Assembly: GCF_013364215.1 (NCBI RefSeq)
Contig: NZ_CP054923.1
Location: 2,914,001-2,978,000 of the forward strand
Direction: 5' to 3'
Length of the DNA stretch: 64,000 nt
Source: Verrucosispora sp. NA02020
GTDB lineage: Bacteria > Actinomycetota > Actinomycetes > Mycobacteriales > Micromonosporaceae
The position numbers and the translations under genes are program-made. The notes beneath the pieces were generated by a model that was not told where the DNA came from, did no database searches, and was given only the letters and a program-made list of their open reading frames with translations. Below are positions 48,604 to 57,568 of this stretch, piece after piece (position 1 is the first letter of the stretch; each line of letters starts with the position of its first letter).

Positions 48604-50004
48604 ATGCGCTCCCCGGCCGCGAATGCGGATTCCCGCCTCTCCCTCTGGCGTCGGGTACGCGAGTACGCCGTACCGCCCTCCATGATCGAAGCTGCGACCG
48701 CGCGTCGTCTCGTCGGCGACTGGGCTGGCGCATGCGCTGCCGCCCGAGTCGACGTCGACCTGGACCTACGGGCCGTCGTGCACCGTCATGGCCGTGACCT
48801 GGCCGCCCGGATACGGGCTGACCTCCGGCATCTCGCACCTGACCTGTTGCGCTGGCACATGCCGAGGATCGCCCCCGACGGGTTGCTGCGTCCGGGCCTG
48901 ACCATCTCGCTGGCGCGATACGGTCCGGCCGACCACGCCGACGCCGAGCCGGTGCACCTCGTCGCCCGGACGCCACCGGCCTGGGCGGACGCGGGCCAGC
49001 GCATCGGTCTGGCGCTGTGGACCGGTTCCCGCGCCGGGCGCGACTGCGCTCACCCGCATCCGCGCCCCGACCGTCGGTTCCGCCTCGACCTGCACCGTCA
49101 CCTGTGGGACGTACGCCGTGCCGACGAACTGAGGATCCGGTCGGGCGCCCGACGCGACGTCTCCGACACCGACCACCCGATGCGCGCTGACCCGACATGG
49201 GACGCGCTGGGGCAGGGCGGCTACGCGGTGCGCCAGTGGGCGCGCGAAGCGGCCCTGCTGCTCCAAGTCGAGGGCGGCGCCAGCGGTGCCGTGACGGTAC
49301 GCCTCAGTCCTCGACGTCGCCTGCTGCTGGACCTCGCACCGGCAGGAACGGACCCGCGACCACCCACGGCACACATCGTCGGAGCGCCACGGGCCGGTCG
49401 TGTCGCCGGGTTGCCGGTGCTGCCCCATGCGGCGACCTGGATGACGCCTGACGTGGAGTTGCTGCAACGGGGACTGATCGAGGCTGACCGCCTCCACCCG
49501 CTGGTGGCCTCCGCGCTCGCGCCCGATCATCCCACGGTCGGTACCCCGGCATCGCCGCACCAGAAGGCGTCACCACATCTCGTGAGGTGCCGGGGCGCCT
49601 GGCACCGCATCGGTCTGGTGAACGGCGTTCTCACACCACTCGACCACGACCCGGCTGAAGTTCACCGGGAGGGACTGTTGGTCGCGCTGACCGGCACCCC
49701 GCTGCCCTGCCTACAGGCGATCGACGAAGCGTGTCGCCGACCGGAGTCCCTTCCCGACATCCGCGCTCGCCTGGACCACGGCGACACCGCCGGAGCGCTG
49801 GCTGCCGTCGAGGCGCTACTCGGGCCGGACGCGCTCCTGCCCGACGGGAAGCTACGGCAGGAACTGGACAACGCCGCCCTGCGCCGGATCACGTTTGGCC
49901 TGTTCCGCGCCGGGCTGACCGGACGCGGGCCCGGCACCAGCGTCCGAGACTGGCAGCCCAAACGCGCCCGGCGCTCCCACCCACGTCACGCTATCCCCCG
50001 CTGA
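48604..50004 (+). CDS. Uncharacterised protein in a MoxR/vWA operon
   Basis: A 466-residue Arg- and Ala-rich soluble protein with no signal peptide, helix or catalytic motif I recognise. It has a His/Arg-rich middle (DCAHPHPRPDRRFRLDLHRHLWDVRR). ATG is chosen with AAGGTGA upstream. The MoxR gene follows after 61 bases and then the vWA gene. Similar three-gene units occur in actinomycetes. A substrate or adaptor role is plausible but unproven. Confidence 0.7.
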   Translation: MRSPAANADSRLSLWRRVREYAVPPSMIEAATARRLVGDWAGACAAARVDVDLDLRAVVHRHGRDLAARIRADLRHLAPDLLRWHMPRIAPDGLLRPGLTISLARYGPADHADAEPVHLVARTPPAWADAGQRIGLALWTGSRAGRDCAHPHPRPDRRFRLDLHRHLWDVRRADELRIRSGARRDVSDTDHPMRADPTWDALGQGGYAVRQWAREAALLLQVEGGASGAVTVRLSPRRRLLLDLAPAGTDPRPPTAHIVGAPRAGRVAGLPVLPHAATWMTPDVELLQRGLIEADRLHPLVASALAPDHPTVGTPASPHQKASPHLVRCRGAWHRIGLVNGVLTPLDHDPAEVHREGLLVALTGTPLPCLQAIDEACRRPESLPDIRARLDHGDTAGALAAVEALLGPDALLPDGKLRQELDNAALRRITFGLFRAGLTGRGPGTSVRDWQPKRARRSHPRHAIPR

Positions 50005-50065
50005 CCAGCGGGACTGCCCCCATCCGGCTCCCGGCCGGCCCGTCACGATCTCAAGGTGATCTCAC

Positions 50066-51310
50066 ATGCTGCCTGCTCGTCACCCTGCGGAGTCCGCACC
50101 TGCGGCACAACTCGGCGTGGCCGCCGACCTCATCGCACTGTTGCGCGACACCACCACCGAGACCCGCGACGACCCCCAGTTGGAGGCACTGACCCTGGCC
50201 GTGGCCGCCGACCTGCCGGTGCTGCTCTGGGGTGAACCGGGAATCGGCAAGACCGCCGCGCTGACGCAACTCGCTGCCACCCTGGACCTTCCGCTCACCA
50301 CGGTGATCGCCAGCGTCCACGAGCCGTCCGACTTCTCGGGACTCCCGGTCGTCGGTGACGACCCGGCGACCCAGGGTGTCCCGATGGCACCGCCGGACTG
50401 GGCCGTGCGTCTGGTCCGCAGTGGTCGCGGCCTGCTGTTCCTGGACGAACTGTCCACCGCCCCGCCGGCCGTGCAGTCCGCGTTGCTGCGTCTCGTGCTC
50501 GAACGGCGGATCGGCAGCCTGCACCTGCCGGCCGAGGTGCGGATCGTGGCCGCCGCCAATCCACGGTCCTCGGCCGCCGACGGCTGGGAACTGAGCGCAC
50601 CGCTGGCCAACCGTTTCGTCCACCTGCAGTGGACCCATGACCAGCAGGTCGTCGTCCGTGGCCTCGGAGGCACGTGGCCTCGGGCGACGATGCCCCGACT
50701 CGATCCGCAGCGGCTGTCGGAGGCCGTCGCGTTCGCCCGTCGTGCGGTGTGCGGACTCCTGTCGACCCGCCCGGCCCTCGTCCACCGGCTGCCCACGAAC
50801 GAGACCGGTCGTGGTGGTCCGTGGCCGTCGCCCCGCAGCTGGGAGATGGCCCTGCGCCTGCTCGCCTTCGCGACGGCGGCCGACGTCTCCCGGGACGTCC
50901 TGTCGATGCTGGTCCGAGGCGCCGTGGGCGACGGCCCGGGACTGGAACTCCTGGCCAGCATGGATCGGATGGACCTGCCGGATCCCGAGTCCCTGCTGGC
51001 CGACCCGGCCGCCGCCGTCCTGCCGCAGCGAGGCGACCTGCGCCAGAGCGTCCTCGACGCCGTGGTGGAGGCGGTGCGGCGGCGTCCCGAGCGAGCCCGC
51101 TGGGATGCTGCCTGGGAGTTGCTGGCCGGAGCGCTGGAGACCGGCGCCCCGGACCTGGTGGTCGTACCCGCCTCCACCCTCGCCCGACTCCGCCAGGAAG
51201 ACTGGGACGTACCCGCCGCGATGGATCGGCTCACCGGGGTGGTGTCCCTGTCCCGGCGGGCCGACCAGGCGGCGGCCCGAGTCGCGGCCGCCGCAGGGAC
51301 CGCTCGGTGA
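50066..51310 (+). CDS. MoxR-type AAA ATPase
   Basis: A 414-residue ATPase with Walker A GEPGIGKT (56-63), Walker B GLLFLDELST, sensor 1 AAANPRSS and an arginine-finger-like LANRF segment. MoxR ATPases act as chaperones that assemble or activate a target together with a vWA protein. The stop overlaps the GTG of the vWA gene (GTGA). Confidence 0.9.
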   Translation: MLPARHPAESAPAAQLGVAADLIALLRDTTTETRDDPQLEALTLAVAADLPVLLWGEPGIGKTAALTQLAATLDLPLTTVIASVHEPSDFSGLPVVGDDPATQGVPMAPPDWAVRLVRSGRGLLFLDELSTAPPAVQSALLRLVLERRIGSLHLPAEVRIVAAANPRSSAADGWELSAPLANRFVHLQWTHDQQVVVRGLGGTWPRATMPRLDPQRLSEAVAFARRAVCGLLSTRPALVHRLPTNETGRGGPWPSPRSWEMALRLLAFATAADVSRDVLSMLVRGAVGDGPGLELLASMDRMDLPDPESLLADPAAAVLPQRGDLRQSVLDAVVEAVRRRPERARWDAAWELLAGALETGAPDLVVVPASTLARLRQEDWDVPAAMDRLTGVVSLSRRADQAAARVAAAAGTAR

Positions 51311-52548
51311 GCGCCGGAACGCTGGACCGGGACAAGTTGTTCACCGCCCGGCTGCACGCCGTCCGGGTCCGGCCCTATCTGGCGACGGCGCTGTTCGCTC
51401 TGCACGTGGTCGAAGCGCGACGGGTCCCGACGATGGCGGTGGACCCGCGATGGCGGTGCTACGTCTCACCGGCGTTCGTGGACCGGACCTCCGTGGAGGA
51501 ACTCGCCGGTGTCTGGGTGCACGAGGTGTCACATCTGTTGCGGGACCACCATGGACGCGGCGACCGGGTGGCCCGGACGCGCGAGTTGACAGGGCCGGGG
51601 GAGCGACTGCGGATCAACATCGCCGCAGACTGCGAGATCAACGACGACGTCTTCGGCGACGGGCTGGCCCGTCCCGCAGGTGCGGTCGAACCGAGTCATC
51701 TGCTGTTGCCCGAGGGGCAGCTGATGGAGGACTACCTGCGACAGTTCCGACTCGGGCCGCGTACCCAGGACTGGGCGTGGCTGGACTGCGGCAGCGGTGC
51801 CGACGGACGGCACCGGGACTGGGATCTCGGACCGGACGGCGCACCCGCGCTGAGTCCGCATGAGTGCGACGCCGTGCGATTCCGGGTGGCCGAGGGCATC
51901 ACCGGCCGACCGGGAAACGCCCCCCGGGGCTGGCGGCGGTGGGCGGAGCAGGCATTCCATCCACCACAACCGTGGCGGGACCTGTTGGGAGCGGCGGTCC
52001 GCTCGGCGGTCTCCGCAGCGGGCGTGGGCGAGGACTACACCTACGGCCGGCCGTCGCGGCGCTCCGCGAGCATGCCTGGTGTGGTCATGCCGGCGCTGCG
52101 GCGTCGGCCTCCACGGGTCTGCGTCATCATCGACACCTCCGGTTCGGTCAGCGACCTCGAACTGGGCGCGGCCCTGCTCGAGGTCGCCGCGATCGTCCGG
52201 TCCGTCGGCGGTCGCCGTGACCTGGTCACCGTGCTGCCCTGTGACGCGTCGGCGCAAGTGGTCCGTGCGATGTGCCGAGCCGAGGACATCCCGCTGGTGG
52301 GTGGAGGTGGTACGGACCTGCGCACCGGCTTCGTCCGCGCGCTTCGACAGAGTCCACGCCCGGACGCCATCGTGGTGCTGACCGACGGGCAGACGCCCTG
52401 GCCGGACTCGCGGCCGCCCTGCCGTACCGTCGTCGGGCGATTCGACCGCGCCGTCAGGTGGAACGAGGACGACCCGGACTACCGGCCGGACTCCCCGCCG
52501 GAGTGGGCGCGCGTGGTCACGATCGGATCCGCTCCCACCGCGCGGTGA
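51307..52548 (+). CDS. vWA protein with N-terminal HExxH metallopeptidase-like domain
   Basis: A 413-residue protein. The N-terminal part has VHEVSH (H72, E73, H76), a zinc HExxH motif, followed by DHHGRGD and an IAADCEIND segment typical of DUF2201-type metallopeptidase-like domains. The C-terminal part is a von Willebrand A domain with a complete MIDAS: DTSGS (276-280), GGTDL and LTDG. It pairs with the upstream MoxR ATPase, which probably activates it. There is no signal peptide, so it acts in the cytoplasm. Confidence 0.88.
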   Translation: MSAGTLDRDKLFTARLHAVRVRPYLATALFALHVVEARRVPTMAVDPRWRCYVSPAFVDRTSVEELAGVWVHEVSHLLRDHHGRGDRVARTRELTGPGERLRINIAADCEINDDVFGDGLARPAGAVEPSHLLLPEGQLMEDYLRQFRLGPRTQDWAWLDCGSGADGRHRDWDLGPDGAPALSPHECDAVRFRVAEGITGRPGNAPRGWRRWAEQAFHPPQPWRDLLGAAVRSAVSAAGVGEDYTYGRPSRRSASMPGVVMPALRRRPPRVCVIIDTSGSVSDLELGAALLEVAAIVRSVGGRRDLVTVLPCDASAQVVRAMCRAEDIPLVGGGGTDLRTGFVRALRQSPRPDAIVVLTDGQTPWPDSRPPCRTVVGRFDRAVRWNEDDPDYRPDSPPEWARVVTIGSAPTAR

Positions 52549-52702
52549 CCGGCGTCGGGGCGTGACGCCTTGCGCGTCGTGCAGCAGGCGCTGGAGCTGA
52601 ACGAGAACAGCCGTGGTTCCACACTCTGGGCGTCGTGGATCGGAACGGGGGCATCCTGGTGGACGCGTTGACGTCCGCACGCACGTCCGCGGACCGCTGT
52701 CG

Positions 52703-53626
52703 TTACCGCCCGGCGCGGCGGTATCTGCCGGGGGAGGTGCCGTACCGGCGTTTGAAAGCGGCGGCGAACGCGAACTCCGACGTGTAGCCGACTCGCTCCG
52801 AGATGCCGCGCAGCGGCGTGTCGGACTGGTGGAGAAGCCGGGCGGCGGTGGTCATCCGCCACCAGGCCAGGTAGGTCATCGGCGGCTGGCCGAGCAGCGC
52901 GGTGAAACGGCGCGCGAACGGTGCTCGGGACAGCCCCGCCTCGGCGGCGAGTGCCGCGACGGTCCACGGCCGGGCGGGGTCGCTGTGGATGGCCCGTAGT
53001 GCGGCGGCGGTGGCCGAATCGTTGAGTGCGGCCGCCCAGCCCGTTGCCACGGTCGGCGAGGACGGGTTGCGGTCGAGCCAGGCACGCAGGATGTGCAGCA
53101 GCAGGGTGTCGAGTAGTGCCGGGATGATGGCGTCGGTGCCGAGGCGGGGCCGTTCCAGTTCGCTGGCGAGCAGGTCCACGGTGGCGCGTAGCTCCGGGTG
53201 TCGCCCGAGGTGCGCGGGCAGGTGAATGAGCGCGGGCAGGTCGTCGAGCAGCGGATGCGTATGGACCGGATCGAGTTCGTACGCGCCGCACAGGGTAACT
53301 GTGGCAGCGGCGTCGCCGACGTCCGAGACGTAGCGCGACAGGCCAGGGTCGTTCGGGTCGCAGGCGGGCGCGGTGGGTGAGGTCGTCGGGCTGTCGGCCA
53401 GCGTGTGGCCCGGACCGTGCGGCCGGAACACGATGTCCCCGGCGGCAAGCGGCACCGGGTCGGTGTCCGGTGCGATGAGCCAGCACGGCCCCTGGAGGAC
53501 GATCTGGAAACCGGCGGAGCCGGGTACGGGTGCGAACCGCTGCGCCCACGGGGCGTACCACGCGATCCGCGCGGAGCGCGGCCGGCCGGCTCGCATGACC
53601 GTGATCACGTCGCTGAGTACGTCCAT
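52703..53626 (-). CDS. AraC-family transcriptional regulator (cupin N-terminal domain)
   Basis: A 307-residue regulator with a cupin_6-type sensor domain (IVLQGPCWL, PLAAGDIVFRPHGPGH) and two C-terminal helix-turn-helices (TVAALAAEAGLSRAPFARRF and LRGISERVGYTSEFAFAAAFKRRYGTSPGRYR). The ATG is selected because the sensor domain starts immediately after it; a longer frame upstream overlaps the divergent gene. It is divergent from an oxidoreductase about 100 bases away, which it probably regulates. Confidence 0.9.
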   Translation of the reverse strand: MDVLSDVITVMRAGRPRSARIAWYAPWAQRFAPVPGSAGFQIVLQGPCWLIAPDTDPVPLAAGDIVFRPHGPGHTLADSPTTSPTAPACDPNDPGLSRYVSDVGDAAATVTLCGAYELDPVHTHPLLDDLPALIHLPAHLGRHPELRATVDLLASELERPRLGTDAIIPALLDTLLLHILRAWLDRNPSSPTVATGWAAALNDSATAAALRAIHSDPARPWTVAALAAEAGLSRAPFARRFTALLGQPPMTYLAWWRMTTAARLLHQSDTPLRGISERVGYTSEFAFAAAFKRRYGTSPGRYRRAGR

Positions 53627-53726
53627 CGGGGCCAGGATATCGCCGCGAGGACGATCGAGTATGAATGGGGGACTACAGAGCATGGATCGTCTTCGGGCGC
53701 CGCCATAGGTTCGAGTGGTGAGAGCC

Positions 53727-54641
53727 ATGCGAATCCACCAGTACGGCGATGCCTCGGTCATCCGGGAGGAGGACGTGCCGCGCCCGACGCCGGGCCGGAA
53801 CGAGGTGCTGATCACGGTCGCCGCGACCTCGTTCAATCCGTCCGACATCGGGCTGCGCCGGGGACTGCTGCGTGCCGTCTTCCCGCTGGATCTGCCGTAC
53901 ACCCTCGGCGGGGATGTCGCCGGCACGATCGTCGAGCTCGGCGACGGTGTGGACACCCTCGCCGTGGGCGACCGGGTCGTCGGACGTCTCGACACGGGCG
54001 GTGCCGCGGCCGAGTTCGTCACCGCCGCCGCCGACACCGTCGTGGCGGCGCCCACCACCGTTCCCCTCCCGCACGCCGCCGCCATCCCCATCGCCGGTGT
54101 CACGGCCTGGCAGGCGGTGTTCGCGCACGCGGGCATCACTCCAGGGCAACGGGTACTGGTCAACGGAGCGGGCGGTGGCGTCGGCGGGTTCGTGGTCCAG
54201 CTCGCCAAGCACGTCGGTGCCCACGTCATCGCCACGGCCAGCCCGCGCAGTACCGCAGTGGTCCGTCACCTCGGAGCCGACGAGATCGTCGACTACACGA
54301 ACACGCCCCTCCGTGACGCGCTCGATGGCCCGGTCGACGTGATCGTCAACGTCGTCGTGGTCGGTGCCGGGCACGCCGCGGCACTGATGTCGCTGGTGCG
54401 CCCAGGAGGCGTCGTCGTGTCCGCCGCCGGCGCGCTGACGGCACCCGCCGGGTCGGCGGTGAGGGCAGTACGCTTCGTGGCCCGCAACGACACCCGTCAC
54501 CTCGCCGCCCTCGTCGCCCTGGTCGACGCCGGGGCCGTCCGTCTCGACATCGCTGCGTCGCGTCCTCTCGCCGACCTGGCCTCGGTGCACCGCGACGCCG
54601 AGGCCGGACACATCCGGGGCAAGACGATCCTTGTTCCGTGA
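53727..54641 (+). CDS. Zinc-independent MDR oxidoreductase (quinone oxidoreductase-like)
   Basis: A 304-residue medium-chain dehydrogenase with an N-terminal GroES-like domain (TSFNPSDIGLRRG; GGDVAGTIVELGDGVDTLAVGDRVVG) and NADPH-binding GAGGGVGGFVVQLAKHVGA. It lacks the zinc ligands of alcohol dehydrogenases and matches QOR-type enzymes. Two in-frame GTG codons 9-12 bases upstream are alternative starts. It is probably regulated by the divergent AraC protein. It ends 15 bases before a convergent SDR gene. Confidence 0.88.
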   Translation: MRIHQYGDASVIREEDVPRPTPGRNEVLITVAATSFNPSDIGLRRGLLRAVFPLDLPYTLGGDVAGTIVELGDGVDTLAVGDRVVGRLDTGGAAAEFVTAAADTVVAAPTTVPLPHAAAIPIAGVTAWQAVFAHAGITPGQRVLVNGAGGGVGGFVVQLAKHVGAHVIATASPRSTAVVRHLGADEIVDYTNTPLRDALDGPVDVIVNVVVVGAGHAAALMSLVRPGGVVVSAAGALTAPAGSAVRAVRFVARNDTRHLAALVALVDAGAVRLDIAASRPLADLASVHRDAEAGHIRGKTILVP

Positions 54642-54656
54642 GGTGGGCCGGGTAGC

Positions 54657-55382
54657 TCAGCTGGCGCCCAGCATCTCGGTGACCCGCGTGTAGAACGGGG
54701 CCGGGTCGTCGGCGAGGGACGCCTTCACCATCGCGGTCCAGTCGTCGACGATCACCTCGATCGACCCGGCGGCCAGCCCGTCGAGCGATCGACGCGGGAC
54801 GTCACGGGGGTCGATCTTGGGTCCGTCGTAGTCGGCCGTGATGTCCGTGTCGGCGGCACCGAGGAGTACGCCCTGGACCAGAGTGCCCTGGGCGGCCAGT
54901 TCGAGGCGTACACCGTTCGTCATGTTCCACTCGGCGGCCTTGGCGGCGGAGTACGCGCCGGTACCCGGGCCGGCGAACCACGACAGTGCCGAGAGCACGT
55001 TCACGATCGCGCCACCGCCGTTCGCGGCGAGTACGGGGGTGAACTCGCGGATCACGTCGAGGGTGCCCCAGAAGTGCGTGTCCATCTCGCGGCGGACCTC
55101 GGCGATCTCACCGGTGACGAGCGGGGCGCCGGTCGCGATGCCGGCGTTGTTGACGAGAAGCGTGACGTCACGCGCGGCTGCTGCGGCGGCGACGACGGAC
55201 TCGTGGTCGAGCAGGTCGAGTCGCAGCGGCACCACGCGGCTGTCGGCGAAGCCGAGGCTCTCGGGGCGACGGGCCGTCGCGTACACCCTGCGCGCTCCGC
55301 GTTCGAGCAGCTCGAGCACGAACTGGCGGCCGATTCCACGGTTGGATCCGGTGACGAGGGCGATCTGGTCGGCGATGTTCAT
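54657..55382 (-). CDS. Short-chain dehydrogenase/reductase
   Basis: A 241-residue SDR with nucleotide motif TGSNRGIG (11-18), NNAG (78-81) and the Ser...Tyr...Lys centre (S131, Y144, K148; YSAAK). It is divergent from a MerR regulator, and a dyad in the shared 128-base region suggests that MerR controls it. Substrate unknown. Confidence 0.92.
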   Translation of the reverse strand: MNIADQIALVTGSNRGIGRQFVLELLERGARRVYATARRPESLGFADSRVVPLRLDLLDHESVVAAAAAARDVTLLVNNAGIATGAPLVTGEIAEVRREMDTHFWGTLDVIREFTPVLAANGGGAIVNVLSALSWFAGPGTGAYSAAKAAEWNMTNGVRLELAAQGTLVQGVLLGAADTDITADYDGPKIDPRDVPRRSLDGLAAGSIEVIVDDWTAMVKASLADDPAPFYTRVTEMLGAS

Positions 55383-55459
55383 GGGTTCCGTGCTCCCTGC
55401 CTGGTCATCTCGGGATGGGGTGGGACCGTGTCCGGCCCGACGTCGACTACGGTAAAAGC

Positions 55460-55473
55460 TGACGTTGACGTCA
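55460..55473. promoter_or_regulatory. Candidate MerR operator between SDR and merR-type genes
   Basis: TGACG-TTGA-CGTCA is an inverted repeat and overlaps the perfect palindrome TTGACGTCAA. Towards the SDR the minus strand reads TTGACG and then TTTTACC, the long-spaced promoter type that MerR proteins untwist. Confidence 0.5.
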
Positions 55474-55510
55474 AGGGCAAGTCGGATTGTGGAGCCGAAG
55501 GAGGACGTGG

Positions 55511-55999
55511 ATGCGGATCGGTGACGTCGCGCGGCGCTCCGGCGTGAGTACGCGAGCGCTGCGGTACTACGAGGAGCAGGGTCTGCTCACGTCGGAGCGG
55601 AGCCCCAGGGGCCAGCGCACCTATCCCGAATCAGCCGTCGAACGGGTCCGGTTGATCCAACAGTTCTTCGCCGCCGGTGTGCCCAGCCGGTCCATCCTGC
55701 AGCTGATGCCCTACGTCGACGCCGGACACGGATCGCGCGAGGCGTTCGCGCTGCTGGCCGTCGAACGTGACCGGATCACCGCCGCCATGGCCGACCTCGC
55801 CGCCGCCCGCGACGCCCTCGACCGCATGATCGACATCGCGAACCACCCGACCGCCGAACACTGTCCTGCGCTGCGTGAGCCGCCCTGGACGCCGCACCAC
55901 CCCGGCGATGCGGCCACGCCGGTCGCCCCTGACCGTGACGCGCCGGGACGTCTCATGGCCGGCAACCAGACGACCGTCTCCGCCGGCCGGGCGACCTGA
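55511..55999 (+). CDS. MerR-family transcriptional regulator
   Basis: A 162-residue regulator with MRIGDVARRSGVSTRALRYYEEQGLL at the N-terminus (winged HTH), a dimerisation helix (REAFALLAVERDRITAAMADLAAARDALDRMI) and a Pro-rich tail. Start ATG has GAAGGAGG. No cysteine metal-binding pattern is evident beyond a single AEHC, so an organic or redox ligand is more likely than a metal. Confidence 0.93.
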   Translation: MRIGDVARRSGVSTRALRYYEEQGLLTSERSPRGQRTYPESAVERVRLIQQFFAAGVPSRSILQLMPYVDAGHGSREAFALLAVERDRITAAMADLAAARDALDRMIDIANHPTAEHCPALREPPWTPHHPGDAATPVAPDRDAPGRLMAGNQTTVSAGRAT

Positions 56000-56020
56000 C
56001 CTGTCACAGGTCGTTTCGTT
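55998..56020 (+). terminator. Possible weak terminator after the merR-type gene
   Basis: GACCTG-TCA-CAGGTC hairpin (six-base stem) followed by GTTTCGTT. It overlaps the last base of the coding region, so it is a weak call. Confidence 0.35.
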
Positions 56021-56206
56021 ACGGCTGGAGCAAGCCGGCAACAGAAGCCTAAAGCAACCGCAACCATCGATGGCTCATCCTTCCCTAGCCTGGGTGTCGC
56101 ACCGAACCCGGTGCATCACAAGGGATACCGCGCACCGTCGTCCACATTGGACTGTGTGCGGCATGCGCCGGCCGCTGCCACGGCCGGCCCAGGAAGGAGC
56201 AGCCAC

Positions 56207-57421
56207 GTGAGGCTCACCCACCTCGCCACCCGCCGCCGGCTCGGTATTCTGGGCGCCGCCACGCTCGCGGGTGCACTACTCGCCACGGCCGGGGTCAACC
56301 CGGCGGCGGCCACGCCGGTCACCGGCACCATTCTCGGCGCCGACCTGCCGACCGCCGTCGCGGGCAGCTACATCGTCGTACTCAAGGACGGGCAGCAGCT
56401 CACCCGTGCCGGCGCGGAGCGTGTCACCACCCGGTACGGCGGTGGCCAGGTCGACCGGCTCTACGGGCGGACGGTCAACGGCTACTCCGCCACCCTCACC
56501 GAGCGGGCCGCCCGTCGGCTGGCGGCCGACCCGACCGTCGCCTACGTCGAGCAGAACCAGCGGGTACAGGCGCTGGCGACCCAGCCGAATCCGCCGTCCT
56601 GGGGTCTCGACCGCATCGACCAGCGGAACCTGCCGCTGAACCAGTCGTTCACCTACGGTCCGAGCAACGGGGTGCGGATCTACGTGGTCGACACCGGAGT
56701 CCGGATCAGCCACCAGGACTTCGGCGGCCGGGCGGTGCACGGCTACGACGCAGTCGACAACGACTACAACACCGACGACGGTAACGGGCACGGCACCTTC
56801 GTCGCCTCGGTCGCCGCCGGGAGCGCCTACGGGGTGGCCAAGAACGCCACCGTCGTCGGGGTCCGGGTGCTCAACAACAGCGGTTCCGGCACCACGGCCG
56901 GTGTCATCGCCGGTGTCGACTGGGTTACCGCGAATGCGACCCGGCCGGCGGTGGCCAACCTGAGCCTCGGCGGTGGCGCCAGCACCACCCTCGACGCTGC
57001 GGTCCGGCGATCCATCAACGCGGGCATCACCTACGCCATCGCCGCGGGCAACTCCGGTGTACCGGCCACCGGCACCTCACCGGCCCGGGTCACCGAGGCG
57101 CTGACCGTCGGTGCCACCGACCGCACCGACACCCGGCCGACCTGGTCCAACTACGGCACCGCGCTGGACCTGTTCGCCCCGGGTGTGTCGATCACCGCCG
57201 CGTGGCGGACCAGCAACACCGCCACGTACACCGGTAGCGGCACCTCGTTCGCCGCCCCGCACGTGGCCGGCGCCGCCGCGATCTACCTGCGGAACAACCC
57301 GTCGGCGTCGCCGGCGACCGTGAACGCGGCGATCGTCGCCGCCGCTACCCCGAACGTCGTCGTCAACCCCGGAGCCGGCTCACCCAACCGCCTGCTCTAC
57401 ATCGGCACCTTCGGGAGCTGA
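56207..57421 (+). CDS. Secreted subtilisin-like serine protease, active type
   Basis: A 404-residue protein with signal peptide (about 1-36), inhibitor_I9 propeptide (about 53-120: [12 protein letters not shown] ... AYVEQN) and a proteinase K/aqualysin-like peptidase domain. The triad is complete: D162 (VVDTGV), H195 (NGHGT), S347 ([11 protein letters not shown]), with oxyanion N282 (AGNSG). It is unlike the mycosin-like proteins of this window, having no C-terminal helix and an intact active site. The GTG start has AAGGAG seven bases upstream. A hairpin follows its stop. Confidence 0.94.
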   Translation: MRLTHLATRRRLGILGAATLAGALLATAGVNPAAATPVTGTILGADLPTAVAGSYIVVLKDGQQLTRAGAERVTTRYGGGQVDRLYGRTVNGYSATLTERAARRLAADPTVAYVEQNQRVQALATQPNPPSWGLDRIDQRNLPLNQSFTYGPSNGVRIYVVDTGVRISHQDFGGRAVHGYDAVDNDYNTDDGNGHGTFVASVAAGSAYGVAKNATVVGVRVLNNSGSGTTAGVIAGVDWVTANATRPAVANLSLGGGASTTLDAAVRRSINAGITYAIAAGNSGVPATGTSPARVTEALTVGATDRTDTRPTWSNYGTALDLFAPGVSITAAWRTSNTATYTGSGTSFAAPHVAGAAAIYLRNNPSASPATVNAAIVAAATPNVVVNPGAGSPNRLLYIGTFGS

Positions 57422-57430
57422 TCGCGAGGC

Positions 57431-57463
57431 GACCGTCCGCGCCGTGACCCGGTGCGGACGGTC
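57431..57463 (+). terminator. Hairpin after the subtilase gene
   Basis: GACCGTCCGC pairs with GCGGACGGTC across a 13-nt loop, a ten-base GC-rich stem without a long T run. It is likely a terminator for the protease gene. Confidence 0.55.
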
Positions 57464-57568
57464 GTCCTGTCGCCAGAACCGCCCGCCGTCGACCGACGCG
57501 TGTGGGCCAGGAACCTGCACCTGCTGTGCCAACGGGGTGCGGTGGGCTCGGACGGGCGGGACATCCCG

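Noticed and set aside
54644..54664. tRNA-like D-arm sequence (GGGTAGCTCAGCTGG)
   Set aside because: No anticodon stem, T-arm or acceptor complement follows; the sequence continues into the 3' end of the SDR gene.
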